A stretch of DNA of 64,000 nucleotides from Myxococcus hansupus. Lineage in GTDB: Bacteria; Myxococcota; Myxococcia; Myxococcales; Myxococcaceae. Both the position numbers and the translations under genes were made by a program. Position 1 is the first letter of the stretch. The number at the start of each line of letters is the position of its first letter. This document shows, one piece after another, positions 1-8,495 of the stretch. The stretch is from contig NZ_CP012109.1 in NCBI RefSeq assembly GCF_000280925.3, positions 620,001-684,000 of the forward strand, given 5' to 3'. The notes beneath the pieces were generated by a model that was given only the letters and a program-made list of their open reading frames with translations, was not told where the DNA came from and ran no database searches.

Positions 1-1390
1 GGCGCGGGGGCTGTCGTGCGCGGCCTGGGCTCCGCTGTTGAGGCGCTGCGGGCGGGGGCCTCGCGACGGCAATCAGGTGTTGGAAGGGCTGGCTCATGCT
101 CGTCCGTTCCAGCACTTGCCGGCCGGCCAGAATTTCAGCTCGCTGCCGCGCGCTGAAGCATTGGGACTGGATCGTGAGTCGGCCTCGGTTACGCAATCCG
201 AGTTCCCGGGACAGGACATGCCGCCGCCGCATGGGCAGGAACTCCAGGGCTTCCACGAGCCAGGCCCCGCTCAAGGGCCTTCCCTGCAGGTATCGCCCGC
301 CGCGCTCGAAGTGGCGCTGGTGCTCGCGCCACCACGCGTGGACCCTGTCCGGCGCCGCGAGCGGCAGTTTGTCTTCGGGACTCGACGCTACGACCTCCTC
401 ACGAGCCTCCTCTTCCTCGGAGGAGGTGGGGGGAGGGCGCTCATAAGGGCCCGAGATGCGCAGACCCGAGATGGCGCAGAATGCCTCCGCCGCAAGCCTT
501 CCCAGTGTCGAGTCCTCCAGCAGGTTCAGACAATACTCAGCCGCCTCGACGCGTCCGCTGAATCCCAAGGCCCATAGCGCCTCCGCGCGGCTGCTGGATG
601 ATTTCGCGGCTTCCAGCAACCGCTCCAGGTCGGCATCGGTTCCTCCGAGCCCCAGGAAAAGCAGGGCCGCGCCATCCGGAGAGGGACCCTCCGCCAGCTT
701 TCTGCACAGAGGCCACGCAGAGCCCAATCCCAGGGTCAGTGCAGTCCATAGCGCCTCGGTGCGCACCTCCGCGCTGGATGATTGCAGTCCATCAAGGACG
801 GCGTGTTCGGAAACAGGCGCGCGTGTTACGCGAGCGGCCTTCAGTGCCGCGCTCACGACCCGAGGGTCTGAATGTGAGAGAAGGGCCCCGAGACGGGGCC
901 CTGGCTCTTCGCCCCAGAAGGTCAGTACCTCCAGGCTGGCGGCGAGCACATTGGCTTCAGTCGAGGCCAACATGGGGGAGAGGGATTTCAGAACGCGTGG
1001 GGTCGCGCCCAGTTCCAGGGCCCGGAGTGGAGAGGGGGCCGCTGCGGGCTCGGCCTGCTTCAGGGCCTCGAGAACCGTCTCCTCCGCTTCCTCTTCGCCA
1101 GAGAACAGCAAGGCCAGCGCCGAAGCGGTGACGACGCCCACTTCATCACTGGTGAGCCCGGGAAGCAGCAGTTTCTGGCGTGTATGAGCGCCGCCCAGTG
1201 TCAGCGCGTCCAGATGTGCCAGCAACCGCGCTTCGGGACCTTCGGCCAACTCCATCAAGGTGTAGGCAGGAGAAACCAGCGCGTCCTCCCACAAGGTCCA
1301 GAGGAAGGAGGCTTCGCCGAGGTGATCTTCCAGAAGCTCCTGTTGTGCCTTGGAATGTGCGAGTCCCATGTCGCGCTCGGATGCGCTCAC
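1..1390 (-). CDS. TIGR02270 family HEAT-like protein, 3' end off window
   Basis: The minus-strand frame is open from 1390 to the left edge (at least 463 codons), so the C-terminus lies outside the window. The product is rich in Leu and Ala helices: a start reading EASFLWTLWEDALVSPAYTL, then helical pairs such as DPRVVSAALKAARV and SSAEVRTEALWTALTL, which resemble HEAT repeats. This matches the TIGR02270 family, known from myxobacteria and some other proteobacteria beside spike and effector genes; its function is unknown. The chosen GTG start at 1390 overlaps the stop of the upstream PAAR-like gene as GTGA, which suggests translational coupling. An in-frame ATG at 1369 is the alternative. A role as chaperone or accessory to the PAAR-like protein is inference. 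Confidence 0.72.
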   Translation of the reverse strand, partial: MSASERDMGLAHSKAQQELLEDHLGEASFLWTLWEDALVSPAYTLMELAEGPEARLLAHLDALTLGGAHTRQKLLLPGLTSDEVGVVTASALALLFSGEEEAEETVLEALKQAEPAAAPSPLRALELGATPRVLKSLSPMLASTEANVLAASLEVLTFWGEEPGPRLGALLSHSDPRVVSAALKAARVTRAPVSEHAVLDGLQSSSAEVRTEALWTALTLGLGSAWPLCRKLAEGPSPDGAALLFLGLGGTDADLERLLEAAKSSSSRAEALWALGFSGRVEAAEYCLNLLEDSTLGRLAAEAFCAISGLRISGPYERPPPTSSEEEEAREEVVASSPEDKLPLAAPDRVHAWWREHQRHFERGGRYLQGRPLSGAWLVEALEFLPMRRRHVLSRELGLRNRGRLTIQSQCFSARQRAEILAGRQVLERTSMSQPFQHLIAVARPPPAAPQQRSPGRARQPPR

Positions 1391-1857
1391 TCATCCACGG
1401 GGTCCTTGCAGGTCAGGCACAGTGGTTTTCCGTCGCTCTGCCCAAGTGCTATGACAGGAGGTTGCATCAAGGGCGCGGGCGGCGTGTTCTTGTCATTGTG
1501 GAACATGAGGTCCAGTGCCCGGGCGACGTTCTTGCCCTCGAACTTCACGTCGAATGAGAAGTTCGCGAACTCCGCCTTGCCCTTGGTTTTCCCAGACACA
1601 ACGCCGCCACCAGCAGTTCCTGCCTCATCGCCTGTACTGGTGCTGAAGTTCGAGTCCTTCACGCAAACGGGGTTGCCCTGAACGCTGACGCCCTTGGTGC
1701 CATTGTCGGTGTCTGCAGACCTGGCGACATTGGGGTAGGGAATGGGCACGGGGCCAGCCGGGCTTGGCGTCTTGCAAACGTCGGGAAAGGCGACCGATAC
1801 CCCGTTGGAATCCTTGGTCACCACAGACATCTTGTTGACGCCGACGGTGTTGGCCAT
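1387..1857 (-). CDS. DUF4150 PAAR-like protein
   Basis: 156 residues starting MANTVGVNKMSVV. The Pro-rich stretch PDVCKTPSPAGPVPIPYPN and the small Cys-containing C-terminus (LCLTCKDPVDE) are typical of the DUF4150/PAAR-like family. These proteins form or resemble the sharp tip on type VI and related contractile secretion spikes and often bind effectors. There is no signal peptide, as expected for a machine loaded from the cytoplasm. The ATG at 1857 is preferred to an upstream start at 1893 because family members begin MANTV or similar. The gene is followed at once by the TIGR02270 gene with a 4-base overlap. The cognate effector is not visible and may lie beyond the left edge. Confidence 0.88.
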   Translation of the reverse strand: MANTVGVNKMSVVTKDSNGVSVAFPDVCKTPSPAGPVPIPYPNVARSADTDNGTKGVSVQGNPVCVKDSNFSTSTGDEAGTAGGGVVSGKTKGKAEFANFSFDVKFEGKNVARALDLMFHNDKNTPPAPLMQPPVIALGQSDGKPLCLTCKDPVDE

Positions 1858-2022
1858 GGGGTGACTATAGTTTTTGGACTTTGCGCAGAGCAAGTCCGGC
1901 GGTCACTTGGAGTGTTGTGATGGGGTTGGTGTATGTGATTGTGGCTGTTCTTTGGGAGACATTGGGTGTGGCCATTCGAATTCCAGTGGCATCAGGACTG
2001 ATGCTTCAAGCACCCGATGCGA

Positions 2023-2053
2023 AGCACGTGGCTCCTCGGAGGAGCCGCGTGCT
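2023..2053 (-). terminator. stem-loop terminator of the acyl-CoA ligase gene
   Basis: A 13-base stem (2023-2035 with 2041-2053, one G-U wobble) encloses a 5-base loop. It lies 23 bases past the stop codon at 2076 on the minus strand. There is no clear T-run. The 218-base interval 1858-2075 otherwise holds no gene that I can support. Confidence 0.6.
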
Positions 2054-2075
2054 CTCACCTTGAACTTCGCGTGGC

Positions 2076-3719
2076 CTACGTCGCGGCGTCCGCCTGGGAA
2101 TTCTTCATCAGGTGGTCGCCGTACTCCTCGCGCAGCTTCGTCTTCAGGAACTTGCCCGTCGACGTGCGCGGCACCTGCGGGACGAAGACGTAGTCATCCG
2201 GCAGCCACATCTTCGCGAACTGGCCCGCCAGGTGCGTGGTCAGCTCCTCCTTGGTGACGCGCTGGCCTTCCTTCAGCGCCACCGCGGCCAACGGGCGCTC
2301 GTCCCACTTCGGGTGCTTCGCGGCGAAGACGGCCGCCTCCAGCACCGCCGGGTGCGCCATCAACGCGTTCTCCAAGGCCACGGAGGAGATCCACTCACCG
2401 CCTGACTTGATGACGTCCTTGCTGCGGTCGCAGATGCGCACATACCCGTGCTTGTCGATGGTGACGACGTCTCCCGTCTTGAACCAGCCATCCTTCGTGA
2501 AGCGGTCCGCACCCTCATCGCTGAAGTAGGACGAAGCCACCCACGGGCCGCGCACCTCCAGCTCGCCCATCGTCTCGCCATCCCAGGGCAGCAGCGTGCC
2601 GTCATCGGCGGCCACGCGCGTCTCCACGAAGGGCAGCGCGAAGCCCTGCGACGCTCGCGCCGAGGCCTGGGTCTCCGGCGCCGCCTGCCGCGTGGGCCCC
2701 TTCACCTTCGCCATGGTCCCCACGGGGCTCATCTCCGTCATGCCCCACGCGTGGACCACCTCCAGGCCGTGCCGCTGGCGGAAGCCCTCAATCAACGCCG
2801 GAGGCGCCGCCGAGCCACCAATCAGCATCGACCGCATGCTGCTCAGGTCCCACTTGCCCGGTGACTGGTCCAACAGCGCGAGGATGCCAATCCAGATGGT
2901 GGGGACGCCGCCCGCCATCGTCACCTTCTCCGCCGCCATCAAGTCCAACAGGGACGGCGGGTCCAGGTGCGGCCCCGGGAACACCAGCTTCGCGCCCGTG
3001 AGCACCGCGTCGAACACCAACCCCCACGCCGCGGCGTGGAACATGGGCACCACCGGCAGCACCGCGTCCACCTCGCGCATGCCCGTCACATCCGTCATGC
3101 AACACGCCAGCGCGTGCAGCACGGTGGAGCGGTGGCTGTAGAGCACGCCCTTCGGGTTGCCCGTCGTGCCCGACGTGTAGCAGAGCATCGACGCGGAGTT
3201 CTCATCGAGCTCGGGAAAGTCATACCGCGGCGACTCGGCCGCCAGCAGCGCTTCGTAGTCGAGTGTCCCCTCGGGCGCGGGCCCTGAATCCGGTACGACG
3301 ATGACGTGGCGGATGCCAGGCACCGCGTCCTTGAACTTCTCGTACAAGGGCAGCAGCGAGCGGTCCACCACCAGCACGGAGTCCTCCGCGTGCCGCGCGA
3401 TGTAGCCCAAGTCATTCGGGTGCAGGCGCAGGTTGAGCGTGTGCACGACGGCGCCCATGCAGGGCACGCCGTAATACACCTCGAGGTGCCGGTAGTGGTT
3501 CCAGCTCAGCGTGGCCACCCGGTCGCCCGGCTTCACGCCCAGCCGCGTCAGCGCGTTGGCCAGCCTGCACGTGCGCTCGTAGAAGTCCGCGTACGTGTAG
3601 CGGTGCAGCGACTTGTCCGGGTTGCGGCTGACGATTTCCGAGTGGGGGAAGAACGTCCGCCCACGTTCCAGGAGATGGCTCAGCGTGAGCGGAAAATCCA
3701 TCATGCGGCCTGGCAGCAT
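2076..3719 (-). CDS. fatty-acid CoA ligase (AMP-binding family)
   Basis: About 547 residues, the usual length for long- or medium-chain acyl-CoA synthetases of the ANL superfamily. The phosphate-binding motif YTSGTTGNPKGV, the hinge-region sequence GWFKTGDVVTID, the DRSKDVIKSGGEWIS block and a C-terminal catalytic lysine in TSTGKFLKTKL are all present, so the enzyme looks active. It would activate a fatty or related carboxylic acid as acyl-AMP and then transfer it to CoA. The ATG at 3719 has AAGGA at good spacing; an ATG at 3728 lies too close to that site. The gene is downstream of pfkA on the same strand, 82 bases away after its stop at 3810, and may have its own promoter. The exact chain-length preference cannot be read from the sequence. 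Confidence 0.9.
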   Translation of the reverse strand: MLPGRMMDFPLTLSHLLERGRTFFPHSEIVSRNPDKSLHRYTYADFYERTCRLANALTRLGVKPGDRVATLSWNHYRHLEVYYGVPCMGAVVHTLNLRLHPNDLGYIARHAEDSVLVVDRSLLPLYEKFKDAVPGIRHVIVVPDSGPAPEGTLDYEALLAAESPRYDFPELDENSASMLCYTSGTTGNPKGVLYSHRSTVLHALACCMTDVTGMREVDAVLPVVPMFHAAAWGLVFDAVLTGAKLVFPGPHLDPPSLLDLMAAEKVTMAGGVPTIWIGILALLDQSPGKWDLSSMRSMLIGGSAAPPALIEGFRQRHGLEVVHAWGMTEMSPVGTMAKVKGPTRQAAPETQASARASQGFALPFVETRVAADDGTLLPWDGETMGELEVRGPWVASSYFSDEGADRFTKDGWFKTGDVVTIDKHGYVRICDRSKDVIKSGGEWISSVALENALMAHPAVLEAAVFAAKHPKWDERPLAAVALKEGQRVTKEELTTHLAGQFAKMWLPDDYVFVPQVPRTSTGKFLKTKLREEYGDHLMKNSQADAAT

Positions 3720-3809
3720 CGGCACCATTCCTTGTGAACGAGGAGGGGTACCGATGCTAACGGAGCGCGCGGGGCCGCATCATCCGCGCTTCGTGGATAT
3801 CGCGAGGCG

Positions 3810-4847
3810 TCAGCCGAAGAACACCTGGGCGACCTCGAAGAACTCCTGCGGCACGCGCTTCAGCTCGCGGGTGGCGTCGGCCAGGTCCACGCTGATGATG
3901 TCGTTGCCACGCAGGGCGGCCATCTTCCCGAACTCGCCGCGCGCCACCATGTCGCACGCATGGACGCCGTAGCGGGTGGCGAGCACGCGGTCATGCGGCG
4001 TGGGCGCGCCGCCGCGCTGGATGTGACCCAGCACCGACACGCGCGTCTCGAAGCCCGTCCGCCGCTCGATTTCGTGCGCCAGGATGGTGCCCACGCCGCC
4101 GAGGCGCGGCCTGCCTGCCTCGTCGAGCGCCCCGCTGGTGACGAGCTGCTCCTGCTGGTCCGCGGACAGCTTGATGCGCGTGCCCTCCGCCACCACGACG
4201 ATGGAGAACGTCCGTCCGCCCGCGTGGCGGCGCTGGATGTGCTCGGCCACCTTCTCCATGTCGGCGGGAATCTCCGGCACCAGGATGACGTCCGCGCCGC
4301 CGGCGATGCCCGCGTACGTGGCAATCCAGCCCACGTGACGGCCCATCACCTCACAGACGATGACGCGCTTGTGCGACTCGGCGGTGGAGTGCAGCCGGTC
4401 GATGGCCTCCGTGGCGATGGACACCGCCGTGTCGAAGCCGAAGGTGAAGTCGGTGGCGTTGATGTCGTTGTCGATGGTCTTCGGCACGCCGACGATGCGC
4501 AGCCCTTCGTTGGACATGCGCGTGGCGGCCGACAGCGTGCCCTCGCCGCCGATGGCGATGACGGCGTGGATGCCATTTCGCTCGATGGCGCGCTTGACGC
4601 GCTCCAGCCCGTTTTCGACCTTGAACGGGTTGACGCGTGAGGTGCCCAGGATGGTGCCACCCCGGTGGAGGATGCCGGACGTGGTTTCACGCGTGAGGCG
4701 GAAGTGGTTGTCCTCCAACAACCCCTTCCAACCATCTCGGAGGCCCATCATCTCGAAGCCGTGGGCGTTGGCGCGGCGGACGACGGCGCGGATGACGGCA
4801 TTCAGGCCGGGGCAGTCGCCCCCGCCGGTGAGCACGGCGACTTTCAT
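3810..4847 (-). CDS. pfkA: 6-phosphofructokinase
   Basis: 345 residues. The glycine-rich start LTGGGDCPGLNAVIR, GGEGTL at 100-105 and PKTIDND at 122-128 identify the PfkA family, which phosphorylates fructose 6-phosphate in glycolysis. The residue corresponding to E. coli Gly104 is Gly, which favours ATP over pyrophosphate. The Lys in PKTIDND is the residue typical of pyrophosphate and mixed-group enzymes, so the protein belongs with the actinobacterial-type group III enzymes. Myxococcus has a PFK regulated by the kinase Pkn4, but no kinase is adjacent here, so this may be a separate paralogue. The start at 4847 is the ATG directly before the nucleotide-binding strand. Confidence 0.93.
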   Translation of the reverse strand: MKVAVLTGGGDCPGLNAVIRAVVRRANAHGFEMMGLRDGWKGLLEDNHFRLTRETTSGILHRGGTILGTSRVNPFKVENGLERVKRAIERNGIHAVIAIGGEGTLSAATRMSNEGLRIVGVPKTIDNDINATDFTFGFDTAVSIATEAIDRLHSTAESHKRVIVCEVMGRHVGWIATYAGIAGGADVILVPEIPADMEKVAEHIQRRHAGGRTFSIVVVAEGTRIKLSADQQEQLVTSGALDEAGRPRLGGVGTILAHEIERRTGFETRVSVLGHIQRGGAPTPHDRVLATRYGVHACDMVARGEFGKMAALRGNDIISVDLADATRELKRVPQEFFEVAQVFFG

Positions 4848-5149
4848 GAAGAAACGTTCTACCGCGCCCGCAGGTCCGCGCGACCCCCAAGTTTTCCAGA
4901 GCGCTCACCCGGGGACCTTGCGGCCATCCGTCCAGGAGCCCGTGAGGGCATGCCCCACGGACGCGAGGCGGCCCTGGAACGTGAGGTGTTGACCAGTCGC
5001 GTCATCCCGCGCGCGAGGCGCGACGCCGGCTCCGGCCGCACGGTGGCGGACAGGCGCGGGGTTTCAATGGCGGCGTGTCTCGTGCGCCCTGGATGGGACT
5101 GGGCCGCGTGCCTATGTTTCGGGCTCGCCTTTGCCGGAGTGAGCGCCTG

Positions 5150-5878
5150 TTGAACATCCGCGTCTTCGATTCCGAACGGGAGGCCGCCGCCGCGTGCGCC
5201 CAGCGAATCGCTCGCGCGGTGGCGGAGCGTCCGTCGCTGGTGCTGGGGCTCCCCACGGGCCGCACGCCGCTCAACGTGTACCGGGAGCTGGTGGGCGCGT
5301 TCCAGCAGGGCCGGTTGGACCTGTCCCAGGTCCGCACCTTCAACCTGGACGAGTTCCTCGGCATCTCCGCCGACGACGCGGGCAGCTTCCGCGCGTACAT
5401 GGACCGGCACTTCTTCCAGCACGTCAACCTGGCGCCAGAGCACATCCATTTCCTGGACGGCACCACGACGGACCCGGCGGCGGAGTGCGCGCGCTACGAC
5501 GCTCGAATCGCCGAGGTCGGAGGCCTGGACCTGGTGCTGCTGGGGCTCGGGACCAACGGGCACCTCGCCTTCAATGAGCCCGCGGAGGGCCTGGTCTCAC
5601 GGAGCCACCGGGTGCGCTTGAGCCGTGCGACACGCGAGGCGAATGTGATGCTCTTCGGGGACGACGCCTCGCGCGTTCCGCTGGAGGCGCTCACGTTGGG
5701 CATGGCCGGCATCCTCCAGGCCCGCCGGGTGGTGTTGCTGGCCTTTGGCGCGTCGAAGGCGGAGGCGGTGCGCGCCATGGTGCACGGCCCCGTGTCACCG
5801 CGTTGTCCCGCATCCTTCCTCCAGCTCCATCCGGACGCTGAGGTGTGGTTGGACCCAGCGGCTCACGCGCACGTGTGA
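5150..5878 (+). CDS. nagB: glucosamine-6-phosphate deaminase
   Basis: 242 residues of the NagB/6-phosphogluconolactonase superfamily. GLPTGRTPLNVYREL, FNLDEFLG and LGLGTNGHLAFNEP follow in the order and spacing of NagB, including the active-site His of the third motif. The enzyme converts glucosamine 6-phosphate to fructose 6-phosphate and ammonia, feeding amino sugars into glycolysis, which suits its position divergent from pfkA. The TTG at 5150 is chosen because GGAGTGAG lies a few bases upstream and because the conserved domain starts right after it; the frame is open further upstream without a comparable site. SOL-type 6-phosphogluconolactonase is less likely because the FNEP motif is that of deaminases. 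Confidence 0.88.
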   Translation: MNIRVFDSEREAAAACAQRIARAVAERPSLVLGLPTGRTPLNVYRELVGAFQQGRLDLSQVRTFNLDEFLGISADDAGSFRAYMDRHFFQHVNLAPEHIHFLDGTTTDPAAECARYDARIAEVGGLDLVLLGLGTNGHLAFNEPAEGLVSRSHRVRLSRATREANVMLFGDDASRVPLEALTLGMAGILQARRVVLLAFGASKAEAVRAMVHGPVSPRCPASFLQLHPDAEVWLDPAAHAHV

Positions 5879-6345
5879 CGAAACTCGGGAAAATGCTTTC
5901 ACGATAACTTTACACAGGGCTCTTCCTCCGCATCCGAACCGTGGATGCGGATGCCTCGCAGCCCGCCCCTCGCCTTGAAGCAGCGAACAGTTCTCGATGG
6001 AAAGCGCCAGCGTCCGTCCTTCGTCCTCCCCCCGGGTCGAACGGCGAGTCTGTGTTGGCGCGGCGGTTTCCGTGGGAGGTCCGTCCGCTGTCTCGAGGAA
6101 TGCCGTGAACATCGCGGTCGCTGAGTGCTTCCGCGACGGCTTCGACACCGCGCAGCGCGGGGCGGCCCCCTCGTGCAAGCCGGTGTCGTCGGAGGGGTTG
6201 GTGACGCAACGGGGGTGGGGCAGAGGGAGGATGCCCCCGTGTCGGTTCGTCCTTCGTCCAAGGTCCGGACGGAGGCGCTCGAGGTCGCGACAGGCCCGGC
6301 ATCAGCCCGTGAGCGTCACGCGTTGCGCCAGCAGCCGCGCCGCGC
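5879..6345. other. 467-base gene-free interval
   Basis: Between convergent nagB and the transglycosylase gene. Short open frames on both strands have no recognisable domain, no good ribosome binding site and a composition expected from chance at this GC content. The only structured element seen is a perfect 8-base inverted repeat (5928-5935 with 5943-5950, 7-base loop), 50 bases after the nagB stop, which may act as its terminator although no T-run follows. Confidence 0.5.
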
Positions 6346-7080
6346 TCAGCCCTGTCCCTTCGCCGTGGGCGCCGCCGGCTTCTTCGCATCCTTCGCCGCG
6401 GAGGCCGGGGCCTTTGTCCGCGCGGGCGCCGCCGGCTTCGGTTTGGCCGCGGGCTTGGTGACCACCGGTGCCTTGCGCGGCGGCGGAGGGGGCCGAGTCA
6501 GCTCCCACGCCGCGAGCACCTTGGGCACGTAGTACTCCGTCTCACCGTTCTTCGGCACGCGCCCGTTCACGGAGCCCGGGCCCGCGTTGTACGCGGCCAC
6601 CGCGAGCGACACGTCCTTGAAGCGCCGGAGCTGCCCGGCCAGGTACCGCGCGCTGCCATCAATCGCGGGCTCCGGGTCGAACGGGTCCTTCACGCCCAGC
6701 ATCGCCGCCGTGCCCGGCATGAGCTGGCCAGGGCCCATGGCCCCCGCGGGCGAGATGCGATGCACCCGCGACTCCGACTCCACCTGCACCAGCGCCCGCA
6801 GCAGGCCCGGCGGAAGTCCGTGCCGGCGCTCGGCCGCGTCGATGATGGGCTCCAGCGGCGCGTGGCCCTCCATCCAGCACGAGGGCCGGTGCGCCAGGTA
6901 CGCGCGGACCGCGCCGGCCTTGGCCTCCAGGAAGGAGAAGGACAGCGGCGACACGAAGCTGCTGCCGAACCACGCCACCGCGACGTTGAGCAGCACCACG
7001 GGGGCGAACACGCACGGGAGCCACCATGCCCAACCGGGCACCGTCATCCCCGTCCGCCGTGCCGCCCGCTTGCGTCCCAC
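6346..7080 (-). CDS. lytic transglycosylase, SLT domain, membrane-anchored
   Basis: About 244 residues. An N-terminal hydrophobic segment (WAWWLPCVFAPVVLLNVAVA) anchors or exports the protein. The SLT fold follows: VQVESESR carries the catalytic Glu, then SPAGAMGPGQLMPGTA and VAAYNAGPG, the three signature blocks of Slt/MltE-like enzymes. It would cleave murein glycan strands to 1,6-anhydro ends in the periplasm. The C-terminal 50 residues are an Ala-Pro-Lys-rich tail, probably unstructured and possibly wall-binding. The GTG at 7080 is preceded by GAAGG and lies 10 bases after the stop of the TetR gene, so the two are probably co-transcribed. An ATG at 7047 is an alternative. Confidence 0.85.
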   Translation of the reverse strand: MGRKRAARRTGMTVPGWAWWLPCVFAPVVLLNVAVAWFGSSFVSPLSFSFLEAKAGAVRAYLAHRPSCWMEGHAPLEPIIDAAERRHGLPPGLLRALVQVESESRVHRISPAGAMGPGQLMPGTAAMLGVKDPFDPEPAIDGSARYLAGQLRRFKDVSLAVAAYNAGPGSVNGRVPKNGETEYYVPKVLAAWELTRPPPPPRKAPVVTKPAAKPKPAAPARTKAPASAAKDAKKPAAPTAKGQG

Positions 7081-7090
7081 CCCTTCACCC

Positions 7091-7822
7091 TTAGGGGCGC
7101 TTGGGGCCTCCGTCCAACTTCCGGCGCCCGGGACGGGGCTCCGTCGGGGGCAGCCGCAACCCATCCAACACCAGCGTGGTGAGCGCGTCCGGCAGCTCCA
7201 GCGGATTGCCGATGTCCTCCTCGCTCAACACCGCCAGGAGCAGCCGCTCCACCGCGCCCACCACCGCCAGTCCGCTCACCGCCGGACGAATGGGGCGCAG
7301 CAGGCCGCTGGTGTGGGCCTTCTGCGTGATGTCCACCGCGTGACGCGCGACCAGCCGGGCCAGCTCCGCCACCTTCGCCCGCGCCCCCACGGCTGGGCCG
7401 CGACACTCCTGAAGGTACAGGCGCACCACGCCCGGATACTGGAGCAGCGCGCTGGCAATCACCGCCGCCATCGCCCGGTACGCGTCGAACATGGCCTCCA
7501 CGTTGTGCGCGTCCGCGAGCGCATGCCCGCACGTCTCCAGCCCCGCGAGCAGCTCCCGGCGCACCGGCTCCAGCAGCCCGTCCACCAGCGCCGCCTTGTC
7601 CTCGAAGTACCGGTAGAACGTCCCCTTGGCCACGCCCGCCGCCTGGGTGATGTCGTCGATGGTGACGCCGTCCAACCCCCGCGCCAGGAACAGCGTCAGC
7701 GCGGCGTCTTCCAGCTCCTGCATCCGCTCGCGGCGGTGGGCCTCGCGGCGACTGCCCGGACGCCCGGGCCGCTTGTCCGTTGCGCGGGCGGCATCCCCCC
7801 GCGTCCCACTCCGGGTCGACAT
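7091..7822 (-). CDS. TetR/AcrR family transcriptional regulator
   Basis: 243 residues. An Arg-rich N-terminus is followed by a classical TetR helix-turn-helix: AALTLFLARGLDGVTIDDIT, then AGVAKGTFYRYFEDKAAL. The C-terminal two thirds is the variable ligand-binding and dimer domain. The start at 7822 (MSTRSG) is preferred over 7918, because the longer frame would run across the operator-like palindrome at 7859-7876. That site lies 36 bases upstream of this start and 44 bases upstream of the divergent hydroxylase gene, so the regulator probably represses both itself and that gene. The ligand is unknown; a fatty acid or acyl-CoA would suit the target, which is inference. Confidence 0.88.
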   Translation of the reverse strand: MSTRSGTRGDAARATDKRPGRPGSRREAHRRERMQELEDAALTLFLARGLDGVTIDDITQAAGVAKGTFYRYFEDKAALVDGLLEPVRRELLAGLETCGHALADAHNVEAMFDAYRAMAAVIASALLQYPGVVRLYLQECRGPAVGARAKVAELARLVARHAVDITQKAHTSGLLRPIRPAVSGLAVVGAVERLLLAVLSEEDIGNPLELPDALTTLVLDGLRLPPTEPRPGRRKLDGGPKRP

Positions 7823-7858
7823 CGGCGTGCGCTCCAGTCCGTTGCGCGGTAGAAAAAG

Positions 7859-7876
7859 AGTGACCAAATAGTCACT
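7859..7876. promoter_or_regulatory. palindromic operator for the TetR regulator
   Basis: A perfect 6-base inverted repeat (AGTGAC, spacer CAAATA, GTCACT). It is an AT-rich island in the GC-rich divergent region between the TetR gene (start 7822) and the hydroxylase gene (start 7921). Symmetry, spacing and position are those of TetR-family operators. Binding by the adjacent regulator is inferred. Confidence 0.7.
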
Positions 7877-7920
7877 TATTGGCCGTGGGGCGTCGGCCGG
7901 GCGCTCCGCCGGAGGCAACC

Positions 7921-8475
7921 ATGATCGGCATCCCCCTGGGCTGGGTTTACTCCAATTTTGGTGAATGGGTGCTGCACAGGTCTGTCCTGCACGGCCTGGG
8001 CAAGAACCGGAAGAGCTTCTGGAGCTTCCACTGGCACGAGCACCACCAGAAGTCGCGTCGCAACGACATGGTGGACGACCAGTACATGCGCTCGCTGTGG
8101 ACCTGGTCCGCGCAGACGAAGGAGCTGGTGGGGCTGGCGGTGCTCGCGCTGGCGCATGCGCCGCTGCTGCCGGTGGCGCCCTTCTTCGTGGGCACGGTGT
8201 GGGCGTGCGCGGCGAACTACTACTTCGTGCACCGGCGCGCCCACCTGGACCCGAAGTGGGCGCGTGAGCACCTGCCGTGGCACTACGACCACCACATGGG
8301 CAAGGAGCAGAACGCGAACTGGTGCGTGACGCACCCGTTCTTCGACCTCGTCATGGGCACGCGGCGTGAGTTCCTCCACGTGCAGCCGCCCGCGGCGAAG
8401 GAGGCGCTGCCCTCCGCGCCGGTGCCCGTCCCCGTGGAGACCCGGAAGCACGTGGCGGCTTCCGGGCTCCTCTGA
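7921..8475 (+). CDS. fatty-acid hydroxylase / sterol desaturase-like membrane protein
   Basis: 184 residues. Histidine clusters HRSVLH, HWHEHH, HRRAH and HYDHH in order match the di-iron binding boxes of the fatty acid hydroxylase superfamily, and two hydrophobic stretches (LVGLAVLALAHAPLLPVAPF and the following segment) fit membrane insertion. The enzyme would hydroxylate or desaturate a lipid at the membrane using oxygen. Relative to many family members it is short, with little N-terminal membrane region. The ATG at 7921 has GGAGG five bases upstream. It is divergent from the TetR gene with a shared palindrome between them. The substrate is unknown; carotenoid hydroxylases share the same boxes and are an alternative. 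Confidence 0.82.
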   Translation: MIGIPLGWVYSNFGEWVLHRSVLHGLGKNRKSFWSFHWHEHHQKSRRNDMVDDQYMRSLWTWSAQTKELVGLAVLALAHAPLLPVAPFFVGTVWACAANYYFVHRRAHLDPKWAREHLPWHYDHHMGKEQNANWCVTHPFFDLVMGTRREFLHVQPPAAKEALPSAPVPVPVETRKHVAASGLL

Positions 8476-8495
8476 AGGACGGACGCGGGTCCGGC

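Noticed and set aside
4859-5563. Minus-strand open frame of 234 codons over the nagB start
   Set aside because: Antisense of the conserved NagB coding sequence; no supporting motif.
5795-6178. Minus-strand open frame of 127 codons between nagB and the transglycosylase gene
   Set aside because: It overlaps the end of nagB, has no good ribosome binding site and no recognisable domain.
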